The notes below the pieces were generated by a model that saw only the letters and a list, made by a program, of their open reading frames with translations, had not been told where the DNA came from and did not search any database. A DNA stretch of 64,000 nucleotides from an uncultured Lachnospiraceae bacterium (GTDB lineage: Bacteria; Bacillota; Clostridia; Lachnospirales; Lachnospiraceae), in contig CAJTQO010000012.1 in the NCBI GenBank assembly GCA_910578405.1, positions 16,536 through 80,535 on the forward strand, in the 5' to 3' direction. Positions 36,798-44,675 of the stretch are shown here, one piece after another (position 1 is the stretch's first letter; the number at the start of each line of letters is the position of its first letter). Both the position numbers and the translations under genes were made by a program.

Positions 36798-38105
36798 TTG
36801 AAATTATTAAATTCACTCAACGACTTTTTATGGAACAGCCCGCTGCTGTTTTTGCTTATGGGCACCCACCTTTTTTTCACTATGAAACTGCATATTCCGC
36901 AGCGGCGCATCGGAAAAGCGCTGCGCTTCTCCATTACGCCGGAAAAACAGTCCGGCCAGCCCTCCCGGAACCTGTCCGCCTTTGGCGCCCTGGCCACGAC
37001 TTTAGCCGCCACCCTTGGCACCGGCAATATCATCGGCGTCTCCACGGCAGTAGCCCTGGGCGGCCCCGGCGCAGTCTTCTGGTGCTGGCTGACCGGCATC
37101 CTGGGCATGGCCACCTCCTATGCGGAATGTTACCTCAGCGTCCTGTTTCGGGAAAAGAACAAAGAAGGCTACTACGTGGGAGGCCCTATGTATGTCCTGA
37201 AAAACGGGATGCATAACAAGCCCCTGGCCAAATTTTACGCCCTCTGCACCGTCTGCGCCGCTTTTGGAGTAGGCTGCACCACGCAAGCCAACTCCCTGAC
37301 CCAAACTACCTCTTCCACCTGGGGCCTTTCCCCTCATTTAGTGGGGATGGCCGCAGCCGTTGTGGTAGGCGTCGTAATCTTAGGGGGCGTAGAGTCCATT
37401 GGACGGCTTTGCATGAAAACCGTGCCTTTGCTTGGCTTTCTGTACATTGCCAGTTGCTTCCTCCTCCTGTTCCTCAACCGGGATGCGCTCTTCCCGGCCC
37501 TTAAACTAATCGTGGCCCACGCCCTGACGCCCCACGCCGCCCTGGGCGGCATAGCCGGCGTTTCCCTGAAACAGGCGGCGCGCTACGGCATTGCCCGCGG
37601 TCTGTTCACCAACGAAGCCGGCATCGGCACTTCCGCCATTGCCGCCGCCTCCTCCAACAGCCAAAACCCTTCCAGGCAGGCATATGTCTCCATGACGGCT
37701 GTTTTCTGGGACACGGTGGTTATGTGTTTCCTTTCCGGGCTTGTCATTGTCGCCAATATGATGAAACACCCCCAGTCCTTAGCCGGCGTCAACGAAACCG
37801 GGCTGGCGGACGCCGCTTTTGCCTGCCTGCCTTTTGGAGGCAATGTTTTCCTTTCCCTTTCTCTGGCCGCTTTCGCCATTACAACGTTAATCGGCTGGTC
37901 TTACTTTGGGGAAAAGGCTTTCTGTTTCCTGTGGGGCGAGCATAACCTGGGGGTATACCGTCTGCTTTATATTGTAATGATTTACATTGGCGCCGTCATC
38001 CCCCTGGAGATTGTCTGGGAATGCACCGACTTTATCAACGCCCTGATGATACTGCCCAATGTCATTTCCCTGTTTTGCCTCCAGCGCATGGTGCGTGACC
38101 GTTAA
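36798..38105 (+). CDS. Sodium:amino acid symporter, AGCS family
   Basis: Na+-coupled alanine/glycine-type symporter of 435 residues with about ten membrane segments. The family signature region lies at LAATLGTGNIIGVSTAVALGGPGAVFWCWLTG, with GLFTNEAGIGTSAIAAA later. The start is TTG with AGGAAGG upstream; there is no better ATG before the first helix. Its 3' end overlaps the convergent histidine kinase gene by 44 bases, so the two transcripts are antisense to each other at their ends. Confidence 0.93.
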   Translation: MKLLNSLNDFLWNSPLLFLLMGTHLFFTMKLHIPQRRIGKALRFSITPEKQSGQPSRNLSAFGALATTLAATLGTGNIIGVSTAVALGGPGAVFWCWLTGILGMATSYAECYLSVLFREKNKEGYYVGGPMYVLKNGMHNKPLAKFYALCTVCAAFGVGCTTQANSLTQTTSSTWGLSPHLVGMAAAVVVGVVILGGVESIGRLCMKTVPLLGFLYIASCFLLLFLNRDALFPALKLIVAHALTPHAALGGIAGVSLKQAARYGIARGLFTNEAGIGTSAIAAASSNSQNPSRQAYVSMTAVFWDTVVMCFLSGLVIVANMMKHPQSLAGVNETGLADAAFACLPFGGNVFLSLSLAAFAITTLIGWSYFGEKAFCFLWGEHNLGVYRLLYIVMIYIGAVIPLEIVWECTDFINALMILPNVISLFCLQRMVRDR

Positions 38106-39501
38106 ACCGCACCGTAACTTTCGTCCCCTTCCCCACCTGGCTTTCCAGTTGAAGCTGCGCCCGGCTTTTCACCGCGATATGCTTTACAATCGCTAACCCC
38201 AGCCCGGTGCCTCCCGTGGATTTTGAACGGCTTTTGTCCACCCGGTAAAAACGTTCAAAAATCCGCTCCTGGCACTCCTTTGGAATCCCAATCCCGGTAT
38301 CTTCCACCACAAGGAACGCGCTGCCTTCTTTCGTCCCTACCGTTACCTTTACCTGTCCGCCCCTGTTATTGTACCGGATGGCATTGTCGCAAAGGTTATA
38401 TACCAGTTCCTCCATCATCCGCTTTTCCCCCCATACCAAGGCTAACGTCCCGGTAAATATAAGCTCCACCCCATGCTGCTCCCCATAAAACCGCAGCATA
38501 TCCACACAGGTTTCCGCAATCTCACATAAATCCACCTCTTGCGCGGCCTCCCTCTCTTTCATCCCTGTCTCCCCTTTGGCGTCCGGCTCCTGTGCGGCCT
38601 CCCTCCCTGTTTCTGCATCCGCCTCCCCGTTGCGCATCCCCTTTTCCATGGCGTCCAGCTCCGACAGGCGCAGCACATCGTTAATCAATGTCAGCAGACG
38701 GCTGGAGTTACGGCGAATTTCCCCGGCAAAACGCCGGACATCCCCCTCTGGCGCCATGCCGTTTTCGATTAATTCCGCATAACCGGAAATGGAAGCTAAC
38801 GGCGTCTTCAATTCATGGGTCACATTGGCCGTAAATTCCTGCCGCATCCCTGCGCTGCGCAGGATGTCCTCATGCTGGCTGCGTATTGTCTCCACAAAGG
38901 GAGCCAGCTCCTCATACGTGTCCACCCCTTCCAGATTCCCCATATGGCAGGCAATTTTTTCAATCGGCGCCACCAGGCTCTTTGTCAGGAAATGGGCAAT
39001 GGCCAAACAAAAGAAAAGCAGCGCTGCCGCAATCAGCATTGCTGCCGGAAACGCCCCGGCAAGAATGCTCCACATACTCTCCGCCTCCTTAGAAACGCGT
39101 ATAATGCCGCCTTCTTTTGTCCGCACCGCATAGTAAAAAGCGTTGGAACGCAGCGTGGAGGACTTTCTCACTGCCCATCCTTCCCCGTTTTCCAACGCCT
39201 TCTTTATTTCCGGCCTGTCGGCATGGCTTCCCATCCCCGCCTCCGGCCCATAACTTTCAAATACCACCTGCCCTCCGCCATCCACTACCGTAATCCGCAG
39301 TTTGTCCCCGCCGGAATCAAACCTGGACTGCACCACATCCTCTAACGCCGCCGTGCTTTGCAGCAAATGGGCATAAGCTTTCAAGTCTTCCAAAATCTGC
39401 CTCCGAAACAAATCATAGCAGACCACCGCCATAAAAACCATGGTGGAACATATGGCAATCACGGCAATGGCCGCCAACTGTATATTGATTTTCCTTTTCA
39501 T
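38062..39501 (-). CDS. phoR: PhoR-type sensor histidine kinase
   Basis: Membrane kinase of 479 residues. Helix 1 lies at about 10-30; an extracellular loop of about 125 residues (PhoR/WalK-like) follows, then helix 2 (about 155-180) and a HAMP-like linker. The H-box is FTANVTHELKTPLASISGYAELIENGM. N-box (YNLCDNAIRYNN) and G-boxes (VEDTGIGIP, GTGLGLAIVKHIA) are intact. A charged insertion rich in Ala/Glu separates the dimerisation and ATP domains. GTGGAG lies before the ATG. It follows the PhoB-type regulator and the Na/Pi cotransporter, so phosphate sensing is a well-supported inference. Confidence 0.9.
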   Translation of the reverse strand: MKRKINIQLAAIAVIAICSTMVFMAVVCYDLFRRQILEDLKAYAHLLQSTAALEDVVQSRFDSGGDKLRITVVDGGGQVVFESYGPEAGMGSHADRPEIKKALENGEGWAVRKSSTLRSNAFYYAVRTKEGGIIRVSKEAESMWSILAGAFPAAMLIAAALLFFCLAIAHFLTKSLVAPIEKIACHMGNLEGVDTYEELAPFVETIRSQHEDILRSAGMRQEFTANVTHELKTPLASISGYAELIENGMAPEGDVRRFAGEIRRNSSRLLTLINDVLRLSELDAMEKGMRNGEADAETGREAAQEPDAKGETGMKEREAAQEVDLCEIAETCVDMLRFYGEQHGVELIFTGTLALVWGEKRMMEELVYNLCDNAIRYNNRGGQVKVTVGTKEGSAFLVVEDTGIGIPKECQERIFERFYRVDKSRSKSTGGTGLGLAIVKHIAVKSRAQLQLESQVGKGTKVTVRFNGHAPCAGGKTGK

Positions 39502-39548
39502 TACGCACTCCACGCCGCTGCAGGAAGCGGCATCTCCTCCGCTTTTTT

Positions 39549-39566
39549 GTTTTCAAACACACTCTA
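39549..39566. repeat. Solo end of the MITE-like element
   Basis: TTTTCAAACACACTCTA matches one terminal repeat of the hairpin elements at 6.4, 15.0 and 21.7 kb. It sits between the PhoB- and PhoR-type genes without a matching second end; it is probably a decayed copy. Confidence 0.45.
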
Positions 39567-39582
39567 AATGCAAGGTCTATGG

Positions 39583-40260
39583 CTATCTTCCAAACATGTA
39601 CCCCACATTCCGCACCGTCCGCACCATTGCCCCCGCCTCTCCCAGCTTCTGCCGCAATGTCTTCACATGCATATCCAATGTCCTGGACTCCCCTTCATAA
39701 TCCGTCCCCCATACCCTTTCCAGGATAAAATCCCTTGGCGCCACAATGCCCGCATGATTCATCAACAGCTTTAACAATTCATACTCTTTATACGTAAGCG
39801 CACAGCGCGCCCCGTCCACCGTCACCTCACGCCTCTCCTCATCCAGGCATACGCCGCCGATTTGAAGCTGCTTTTCCACCAGCCTGCCGCTCCTTCGCAG
39901 CAATGCCTTCACCCTGGAAATCAGCTCCAACACCCCGAAAGGCTTGGTCATATAATCGTCCGCCCCGATATCTAACCCTTTCACCTTGTCCAGTTCCGAG
40001 GTCTTGGCCGTCACCAGGATAATGGGAATCCGGCGGACGCCTGCCTCAGCCCGCAGCTTCTCCACCACCTCCAGGCCGTCCGCATCCGGCAGCATAATGT
40101 CTAACAAAATCACATCCGGGCGCCTGCGGCCAAGCCCTTCGTAAAATTCCTTCGCATAAGCAAAATCCTCTACCTCATATCCGGTATTCCTAAGCGCGAA
40201 CGTCTCAATCTCCCTGATATTCTGATCATCTTCCACAACATAAACAAGCGCCACTTCCAT
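39583..40260 (-). CDS. phoB: PhoB/PhoP-type response regulator
   Basis: OmpR-class regulator of 225 residues. The receiver domain has VVEDD, the phospho-Asp in VILLDIMLPDADG, the Thr in ILVTAKTS and the Lys in YMTKPFG. The winged-helix domain includes TYKEYELLKLLMNHAG and ends TVRNVGYMFGR, both typical of PhoB/PhoP. AAGGTGG precedes the ATG. It begins 8 bases after the Na/Pi cotransporter and precedes the kinase. Its probable binding site is the 11-bp-periodic TTTACAT array upstream of the operon. Confidence 0.93.
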   Translation of the reverse strand: MEVALVYVVEDDQNIREIETFALRNTGYEVEDFAYAKEFYEGLGRRRPDVILLDIMLPDADGLEVVEKLRAEAGVRRIPIILVTAKTSELDKVKGLDIGADDYMTKPFGVLELISRVKALLRRSGRLVEKQLQIGGVCLDEERREVTVDGARCALTYKEYELLKLLMNHAGIVAPRDFILERVWGTDYEGESRTLDMHVKTLRQKLGEAGAMVRTVRNVGYMFGR

Positions 40261-40268
40261 CACCCACC

Positions 40269-42041
40269 TTACGACAGCCTGTATTTTTCCCGAAATTGCT
40301 CCACGGTCTGCAAAAATTCCTCATTCCCCGCTTTTTTCAGACGCTCCAGGTACTCATGGGCGCCAAATCCATCTTCGGAAATTTCCAAAAGGCTTACGGC
40401 AACATTGGAACAATGGTCTGCCACACGTTCATAGCTGGTCGTCACATCCGCCAGGATAAAACCCAGTTCAATGGTGCAGTCTCCGCTGCGCAGCCTCTTT
40501 ACATGCCTCCGTTTTATTTCCGCATTCAAAGAATCAATGGCTTCTTCCAATGGCTCTATCTTCCTAGCCAGCTCCACATCCTCCTGCCGGAATACCGACA
40601 GCGCAAGCTCCATAATCTCCCTCACCGCTTCCGAGAACACGGCCAGTTCTTCCGATGCCTTCCTGGAAAAATCCAGCTTTTTGTCATGCATCTCCTTCGC
40701 CGCTTCCTTTACGTTCAGTGCATGGTCGGAAATCCGCTCAAAATCGCCAATGTTATGAAGCAGGAAGGATAAGGTATGGCTGTCCTTTTCCGAAAGGTTC
40801 CTGCTGCTTAACCTTACCAGATAAGTCCCCAGCTCATCCTCATAGCAGTCCACTTTCCCTTCCAGTTCCTCCACCTTGTCCGCCGCCCCTTCTTCATAGT
40901 GAAACACCAGCCCAATCGCCGTAAATAACGCTTCCCTGGCGCATTCCGCCATATCCGCAGCCGCCGTCCGGCACTGCTCCAACGCAAACCCGGGCGTGGC
41001 AAGGAAACGGGAATCCAAAATCGGGACGCGTCCTGCCTGTCCCTTTTGTATTTCGGCAGCTTCCCCCCCATCCTTAATCGTCATGCAGGCAAGTTTTTCC
41101 AAAACGCCGGAAAAGGGAAGCAAAAAGACCGTGGCAAATACGTTAAAAGCCGTATGGACAGCCGCAATCCCCGCCGCATTGGCCTGTTCCTCCAAAAAAG
41201 CAAACGGGATAACGGCATGAAATCCGTAAAACACTGCCATAAAAAGAAGCGTGCCTATCAGGTTAAAATACAAATGCACCAGCCCTGCCCGCCGCGCATT
41301 CCGGCTGGCGCCAATTCCGGACAACACCGCTGTCACGCACGTTCCGATATTCTGCCCCATAATAATCGGCACCGCCGCCGCGTAAGAAACCGAGCCGGTT
41401 GCGCATAATGCCTGCAGGATACCCACCGACGCTGAAGAAGACTGAATCACCGCCGTCAGCGCCGTTCCGGCCGCAAGCCCGAAAAGCGGGTTGGAAAACG
41501 CTGTCAGAATCCCTGTAAATTCCGGCACGTCCGCCAATGGCTTCACCGCCCCCGACATAGCGTCCATCCCAAACATTAAAACCGCAAAGCCCACCAGAAT
41601 ATTCCCGATATTCTTGCGCTTTTCTTTTTTGGAAAACATCAAAAGCCCTACGCCGGCCGCCGCCAATGCCGGAGAGAAGGAAGAAGGCTTAAGCAGGCGC
41701 ACGAAAAAATTGCCGCTTTCTATCCCCGCCAGGCTCAAAACCCATGAAGTGACCGTAGTCCCCACATTGGCCCCCATAATAATGCCCACTGCCTGGGAAA
41801 GCTTCATAATCCCTGAATTGACAAACCCAACCACCATAACCGTAGTGGCTGAGGAAGACTGGATTACCGCCGTCACCCCGGCGCCAAGAAACACCGCCTT
41901 CCACTTATTGGCCGTCAGCTTCTCCAACACCTGTTCCAGCCGGCCGCCCGACGCTTTGGACAACCCGCTCCCCATCACTTCCATCCCGTACAAAAATAAG
42001 GCCAATCCACCTACCATGGCAAGCATTCCAAAAAAATCCAT
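40269..42041 (-). CDS. Na+/phosphate cotransporter with C-terminal PhoU domain
   Basis: Type II Na/Pi cotransporter family, 590 residues. Two inverted repeats of the transport core carry the QSSSATT and QSSSAS motifs (about residues 62 and 200), amid about eight membrane helices. The C-terminal ~220 residues are a soluble helical PhoU-like domain (two repeats of the ISDHALNVKEAA and VADHCSNVAVSL type). First gene of an operon with the PhoB/PhoR pair. The ribosome binding site before the ATG is weak. Confidence 0.92.
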   Translation of the reverse strand: MDFFGMLAMVGGLALFLYGMEVMGSGLSKASGGRLEQVLEKLTANKWKAVFLGAGVTAVIQSSSATTVMVVGFVNSGIMKLSQAVGIIMGANVGTTVTSWVLSLAGIESGNFFVRLLKPSSFSPALAAAGVGLLMFSKKEKRKNIGNILVGFAVLMFGMDAMSGAVKPLADVPEFTGILTAFSNPLFGLAAGTALTAVIQSSSASVGILQALCATGSVSYAAAVPIIMGQNIGTCVTAVLSGIGASRNARRAGLVHLYFNLIGTLLFMAVFYGFHAVIPFAFLEEQANAAGIAAVHTAFNVFATVFLLPFSGVLEKLACMTIKDGGEAAEIQKGQAGRVPILDSRFLATPGFALEQCRTAAADMAECAREALFTAIGLVFHYEEGAADKVEELEGKVDCYEDELGTYLVRLSSRNLSEKDSHTLSFLLHNIGDFERISDHALNVKEAAKEMHDKKLDFSRKASEELAVFSEAVREIMELALSVFRQEDVELARKIEPLEEAIDSLNAEIKRRHVKRLRSGDCTIELGFILADVTTSYERVADHCSNVAVSLLEISEDGFGAHEYLERLKKAGNEEFLQTVEQFREKYRLS

Positions 42042-42158
42042 TTTTATCCATGCCCTTTCCCTGTCCGCTTGCCCGCCTCACGTATCCGACGGCGGGGGAC
42101 AGTATGCGTATCAATCTCCTCCAATAGCATTCCCCATATTTCATATCCTACCATGCCT

Positions 42159-42198
42159 ATGTAAAATCAACGGCAGGTTTATGTAAAATCTATGTAAA
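42159..42198 (-). promoter_or_regulatory. Pho-box array upstream of the phosphate operon
   Basis: On the minus strand TTTACAT occurs at three of four positions spaced exactly 11 bp apart (one unit is degenerate). This matches the direct-repeat layout of PhoP boxes in Bacillus (TT-A-ACA-like hexamers with 11-bp period). It lies about 120 bases before the Na/Pi cotransporter start and points to control by the PhoB-type regulator of the same operon. Confidence 0.8.
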
Positions 42199-42291
42199 AA
42201 ATAAGGGCAAACCCAGCCGAAAAAGCAAAAAATCCAGCTCTGCCGCCCGCTTCGGCCCCAAATGGATTTCCGCGGCGGCTTCCGGCTCCCC

Positions 42292-42320
42292 TTTACTTTA
42301 CGACTTTAGTATGTTAAAAT
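42292..42320 (+). promoter_or_regulatory. Sigma-A promoter of the YerC-like gene
   Basis: TTTACT, a 17-base spacer and TAAAAT lie about 115 bases before the YerC ATG. The rest of this roughly 390-base intergenic region holds the Pho box for the opposite operon and nothing else that I can identify. Confidence 0.6.
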
Positions 42321-42436
42321 AGAATCTATCTTATGGCAAAACCTTTCCTGCGGTAAGACGCCTGCAGCGCTTACTGTGGATAAAATTTTGCTCTCGAAAA
42401 AAGGACGCAGAAAAGAGTATGGAGGTATTGGTATTT

Positions 42437-42739
42437 ATGAATAATAAGATAAGGACAAATGCTGTAGACCATCTGTTCGATGCTATTCTCTGCCTGGAAG
42501 ACAAAGAAGAATGTTACCGTTTCTTCGAGGATTTATGTACGGTTAATGAATTGCAATCTCTTTCCCAGCGTTTCGAGGTAGCCTCTATGCTGCGGAACCG
42601 CAAAACATATTTGGAAATTGCCGAAAAGACAGGAGCGTCCACCGCCACCATCAGCCGGGTCAACCGCTCCTTAAATTACGGAAACGACGGATACGAAATG
42701 ATTTTCCAGCGCACAAACCCGCAAGGGCGGCAAGAGTAA
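42437..42739 (+). CDS. TrpR-related regulator, YerC/YecD family
   Basis: Small DNA-binding protein of 100 residues with a TrpR-like fold. VNELQSLSQRFEVASMLRNRKTYLEIAEKTGASTATISRVNRSLNYGNDGY spans the helix-turn-helix and is nearly diagnostic for YerC. GGAGG lies 11 bases before the chosen ATG; an upstream in-frame ATG would add six residues but starts before that site. It is a single gene, ended by a palindromic element. Bacillus homologues are unassigned; the ligand and operator are unknown. Confidence 0.9.
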   Translation: MNNKIRTNAVDHLFDAILCLEDKEECYRFFEDLCTVNELQSLSQRFEVASMLRNRKTYLEIAEKTGASTATISRVNRSLNYGNDGYEMIFQRTNPQGRQE

Positions 42740-42767
42740 TTGGCAATGACGGTTCCAACTACATAAA

Positions 42768-42866
42768 GGGGCTGTTGCAAAATAGCTGTTATATACAAAA
42801 TACGGCATTCGGAACATTAGAATCTCATCCATATATTGTATATAAGCTGCATTTTGCAACAGCCCC
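42768..42866. repeat. 99-bp palindromic element with perfect 16-bp ends
   Basis: GGGGCTGTTGCAAAAT at the left is matched by its exact complement at the right, and the interior is also imperfectly palindromic (GTTATATACAAAATA against TATATTGTATATAAG). The ends resemble the terminal repeats of several insertion-sequence families (TGTTGCAAA core), so this may be a non-autonomous relic. It lies between convergent YerC and XRE genes and could also act as a terminator hairpin. No target duplication is evident. Confidence 0.7.
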
Positions 42867-42940
42867 GGCGAATCAGGGAAAACATTTTACAAATATACCC
42901 CGGCGCCATGTCCGCAAAAGGAGATACGCCGGGGTTCCCT

Positions 42941-43342
42941 TTATACATTATCAAACATTTCCTTCATCAGCCTGGCGATATCCCCTTCCTGCGCATCCAA
43001 GAGGAAACATTGTTCCTTTTCCCTTACAAAATAGAACAGCAAATGCATCATCAATTTCATTTTATCCTCTTCCCGCGCATTCCTGACTTGCAAAAGCAAA
43101 CAGTCCAAGTCTTCGCCAGCCCCAAACAGCAAGTAATCTACGGTGACGCGAAAATGGTTTCTAATCCGTGTCATTACCTCTTTCGATACACCGTATTCTC
43201 CCCTTTCATATGCCCTGACTGCATTGGGGTTTACACTCAAAATTTCCGCCATCTCCTCCTGTGTCAGCCCGTTGCGTTCCCTGATTTTCCGAATCCGTTT
43301 CCCAACTGCTTTGTTATCAATCTGCCCACAGTCATTTCCCAT
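42941..43342 (-). CDS. XRE-family transcriptional regulator
   Basis: N-terminal helix-turn-helix of the lambda-repressor type (about residues 10-65: VGKRIRKIRERNGLTQEEMAEILSVNPNAVRAYERGEYGVS), then a roughly 60-residue helical C-terminus of unknown role. Length 133 residues. The ATG follows GGAGGG; an upstream extension in frame lacks a ribosome binding site. No target gene is adjacent on the same strand, so it may be a free-standing regulator. Confidence 0.85.
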   Translation of the reverse strand: MGNDCGQIDNKAVGKRIRKIRERNGLTQEEMAEILSVNPNAVRAYERGEYGVSKEVMTRIRNHFRVTVDYLLFGAGEDLDCLLLQVRNAREEDKMKLMMHLLFYFVREKEQCFLLDAQEGDIARLMKEMFDNV

Positions 43343-43432
43343 TTTCAGCCCTCCACATATTTTTCTTTCATTATATATGGATTGAAAATATGCCAACAGG
43401 AAGCGCCACTGTCGGGAAAAGTTAGTCGGGCT

Positions 43433-43457
43433 GGAGCGTGTTTTATAATTGCTTTCC
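43433..43457. repeat. Left-end fragment of the MITE-like element
   Basis: GAGCGTGTTTTATAATTGCTTTCC matches the left end and adjoining sequence of the hairpin element with few changes. No right end is found nearby. Confidence 0.45.
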
Positions 43458-43475
43458 TTCTTATATCACGCTTAA

Positions 43476-43747
43476 TCACCTTTCAGATTCACACAGAATA
43501 GAGTTTCCATCTGCCAAACAGGTCACACTACGTACTCCAGGTTCATCATATCCATGACAATTCTTCCAATCCAACCCCTCATACACGTATACCGCATAAT
43601 CTAAGATCCCCTTTCCATTCTGTTTTCATAGCGTTTTTGCCCTCTGGTTTTTTCTGAGGGAACTGCTGCGCCAGAGCCATATTCTTCGCAAGTCCCCTCC
43701 AGCGTCTGCGCCTTGTAGCTTGGCAGGAAGTGCGGCTCCTTCTTTTT
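43476..43747 (-). pseudogene. Possible decayed coding remnant
   Basis: Two overlapping reverse-strand frames read protein-like sequence, one containing PHFLPSYKAQTLEGTCEEYG and the other LDYAVYVYEGLDWKNCHGYD. They are separated by stops and a frame change, and neither has a start signal. It could be the frameshifted end of a lost gene, or chance. I do not recognise it. The remaining 200 bases up to the next gene are AT-rich and hold only presumed promoter sequence. Confidence 0.25.
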
Positions 43748-43960
43748 TACATATTTTTGTAGTTTAGTATTAACTAATTACCATAATCTGGTATTATTAA
43801 ATACAACAGACTATTTTAAAACACTTAGTCCAAAATTTCAGCGTCTGGCAGTCATCAAAGGCAGTCTTACGTCTGCTCCGGCCAGACGCCTCACAACGCA
43901 ACGATGTCCCGGGCAATGCAACATCCGGGAAAATAAAGACATATTAAAGGAGGAAACACC

Positions 43961-44311
43961 ATGACTGGAATCTCGGCCCGAATTAAAAAATTAAGGACAG
44001 AAAGAAACCTCAACCAAGCACAGATTGCCAGCTATTTAGGCATTACCCAGCAGTCCTACTCTCATTACGAACAAAACCAACGGGAACTCCCTACCCGGCA
44101 TGTGGTGAAAATTGCACAATTTTATCATGTAAGCTCTGATTATCTGTTAGGCGTTTCCACTTGCCGCTTCACCAATTTTGACCTGAATGCCGACTTTATA
44201 CAGGACATCTCTTTCCAGCATCTAATCACAATTTTAAATAAGCTGAACAACAAAAAACGTTTGGAGCTTGTTCATTTTCTCTCCTATTTGGACAGCGCAA
44301 ACCAAAAGTGA
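43961..44311 (+). CDS. XRE-family transcriptional regulator
   Basis: 116-residue regulator. The N-terminal helix-turn-helix (about 5-62: IKKLRTERNLNQAQIASYLGITQQSYSHYEQNQRELP) is followed by YHVSSDYLLGVS, the usual end of the domain. The C-terminal ~45 residues are helical and unassigned. AAAGGAGG precedes the ATG. AT-rich upstream DNA includes an inverted motif (TAATTACC/GGTATTA) that could be its own operator. No partner toxin is adjacent. Confidence 0.88.
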   Translation: MTGISARIKKLRTERNLNQAQIASYLGITQQSYSHYEQNQRELPTRHVVKIAQFYHVSSDYLLGVSTCRFTNFDLNADFIQDISFQHLITILNKLNNKKRLELVHFLSYLDSANQK

Positions 44312-44341
44312 TTTGCCGTCGGCTACACCTTCTTCCGTTCT

Positions 44342-44382
44342 GGAAAAACAGCAGGCATGACTGGCTTCCCCTCATGCCTGCT
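44342..44382 (-). terminator. Intrinsic terminator of the csoR-copA operon
   Basis: A perfect 11-bp stem, AGCAGGCATGA/TCATGCCTGCT, is followed on the minus strand by GTTTTTCC. It lies about 80 bases past the copA stop. Confidence 0.75.
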
Positions 44383-44462
44383 TCACAGCTCTTTGTCCCT
44401 TTCCGCCATCCAATACGCAATCCGCCAGAACGCATTTAGAATTCAAAATTCACGCCGCGTTA

Positions 44463-44675
44463 TCAGCGGATTTCCACCACTTCATACCCTGCCTGCGTAA
44501 CAGCGTCCCGCAGCGTATCGTCTGCAGGTTCTCCCGAAAGCTCTATCACTGCGCTTTTCTCCTCCAGGCTCATGGTGACTGCCGCCACGCCTTCTACCGC
44601 TTCCAGCGCTTTTTGCACCCGCGCCGTGCAATGTCCGCAGGACATCCCGTCAATTATCATTGTTTTTGTAATCAT
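44463..44675 (-). CDS. Possible internally initiated CopZ-like copper chaperone
   Basis: Within copA, in the same frame, GGAGG (44684-44688) lies 8 bases before an ATG that opens a 70-residue metal-binding domain (MITKTMIIDGMSCGHC onward). That is the size and sequence form of a stand-alone CopZ. The arrangement suggests that copZ was once a separate gene downstream of copA and has been joined by loss of the copA stop, with the ribosome binding site kept inside the linker. Whether it is used is unknown; purine-rich Lys/Glu codons could give such a sequence by chance. Confidence 0.5.
   Translation of the reverse strand: MITKTMIIDGMSCGHCTARVQKALEAVEGVAAVTMSLEEKSAVIELSGEPADDTLRDAVTQAGYEVVEIR

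Noticed and set aside
41491..42186. 231-residue plus-strand open frame
   Set aside because: Opposite the Na/Pi cotransporter and running through the Pho box; amino acid content is that of a shadow frame.
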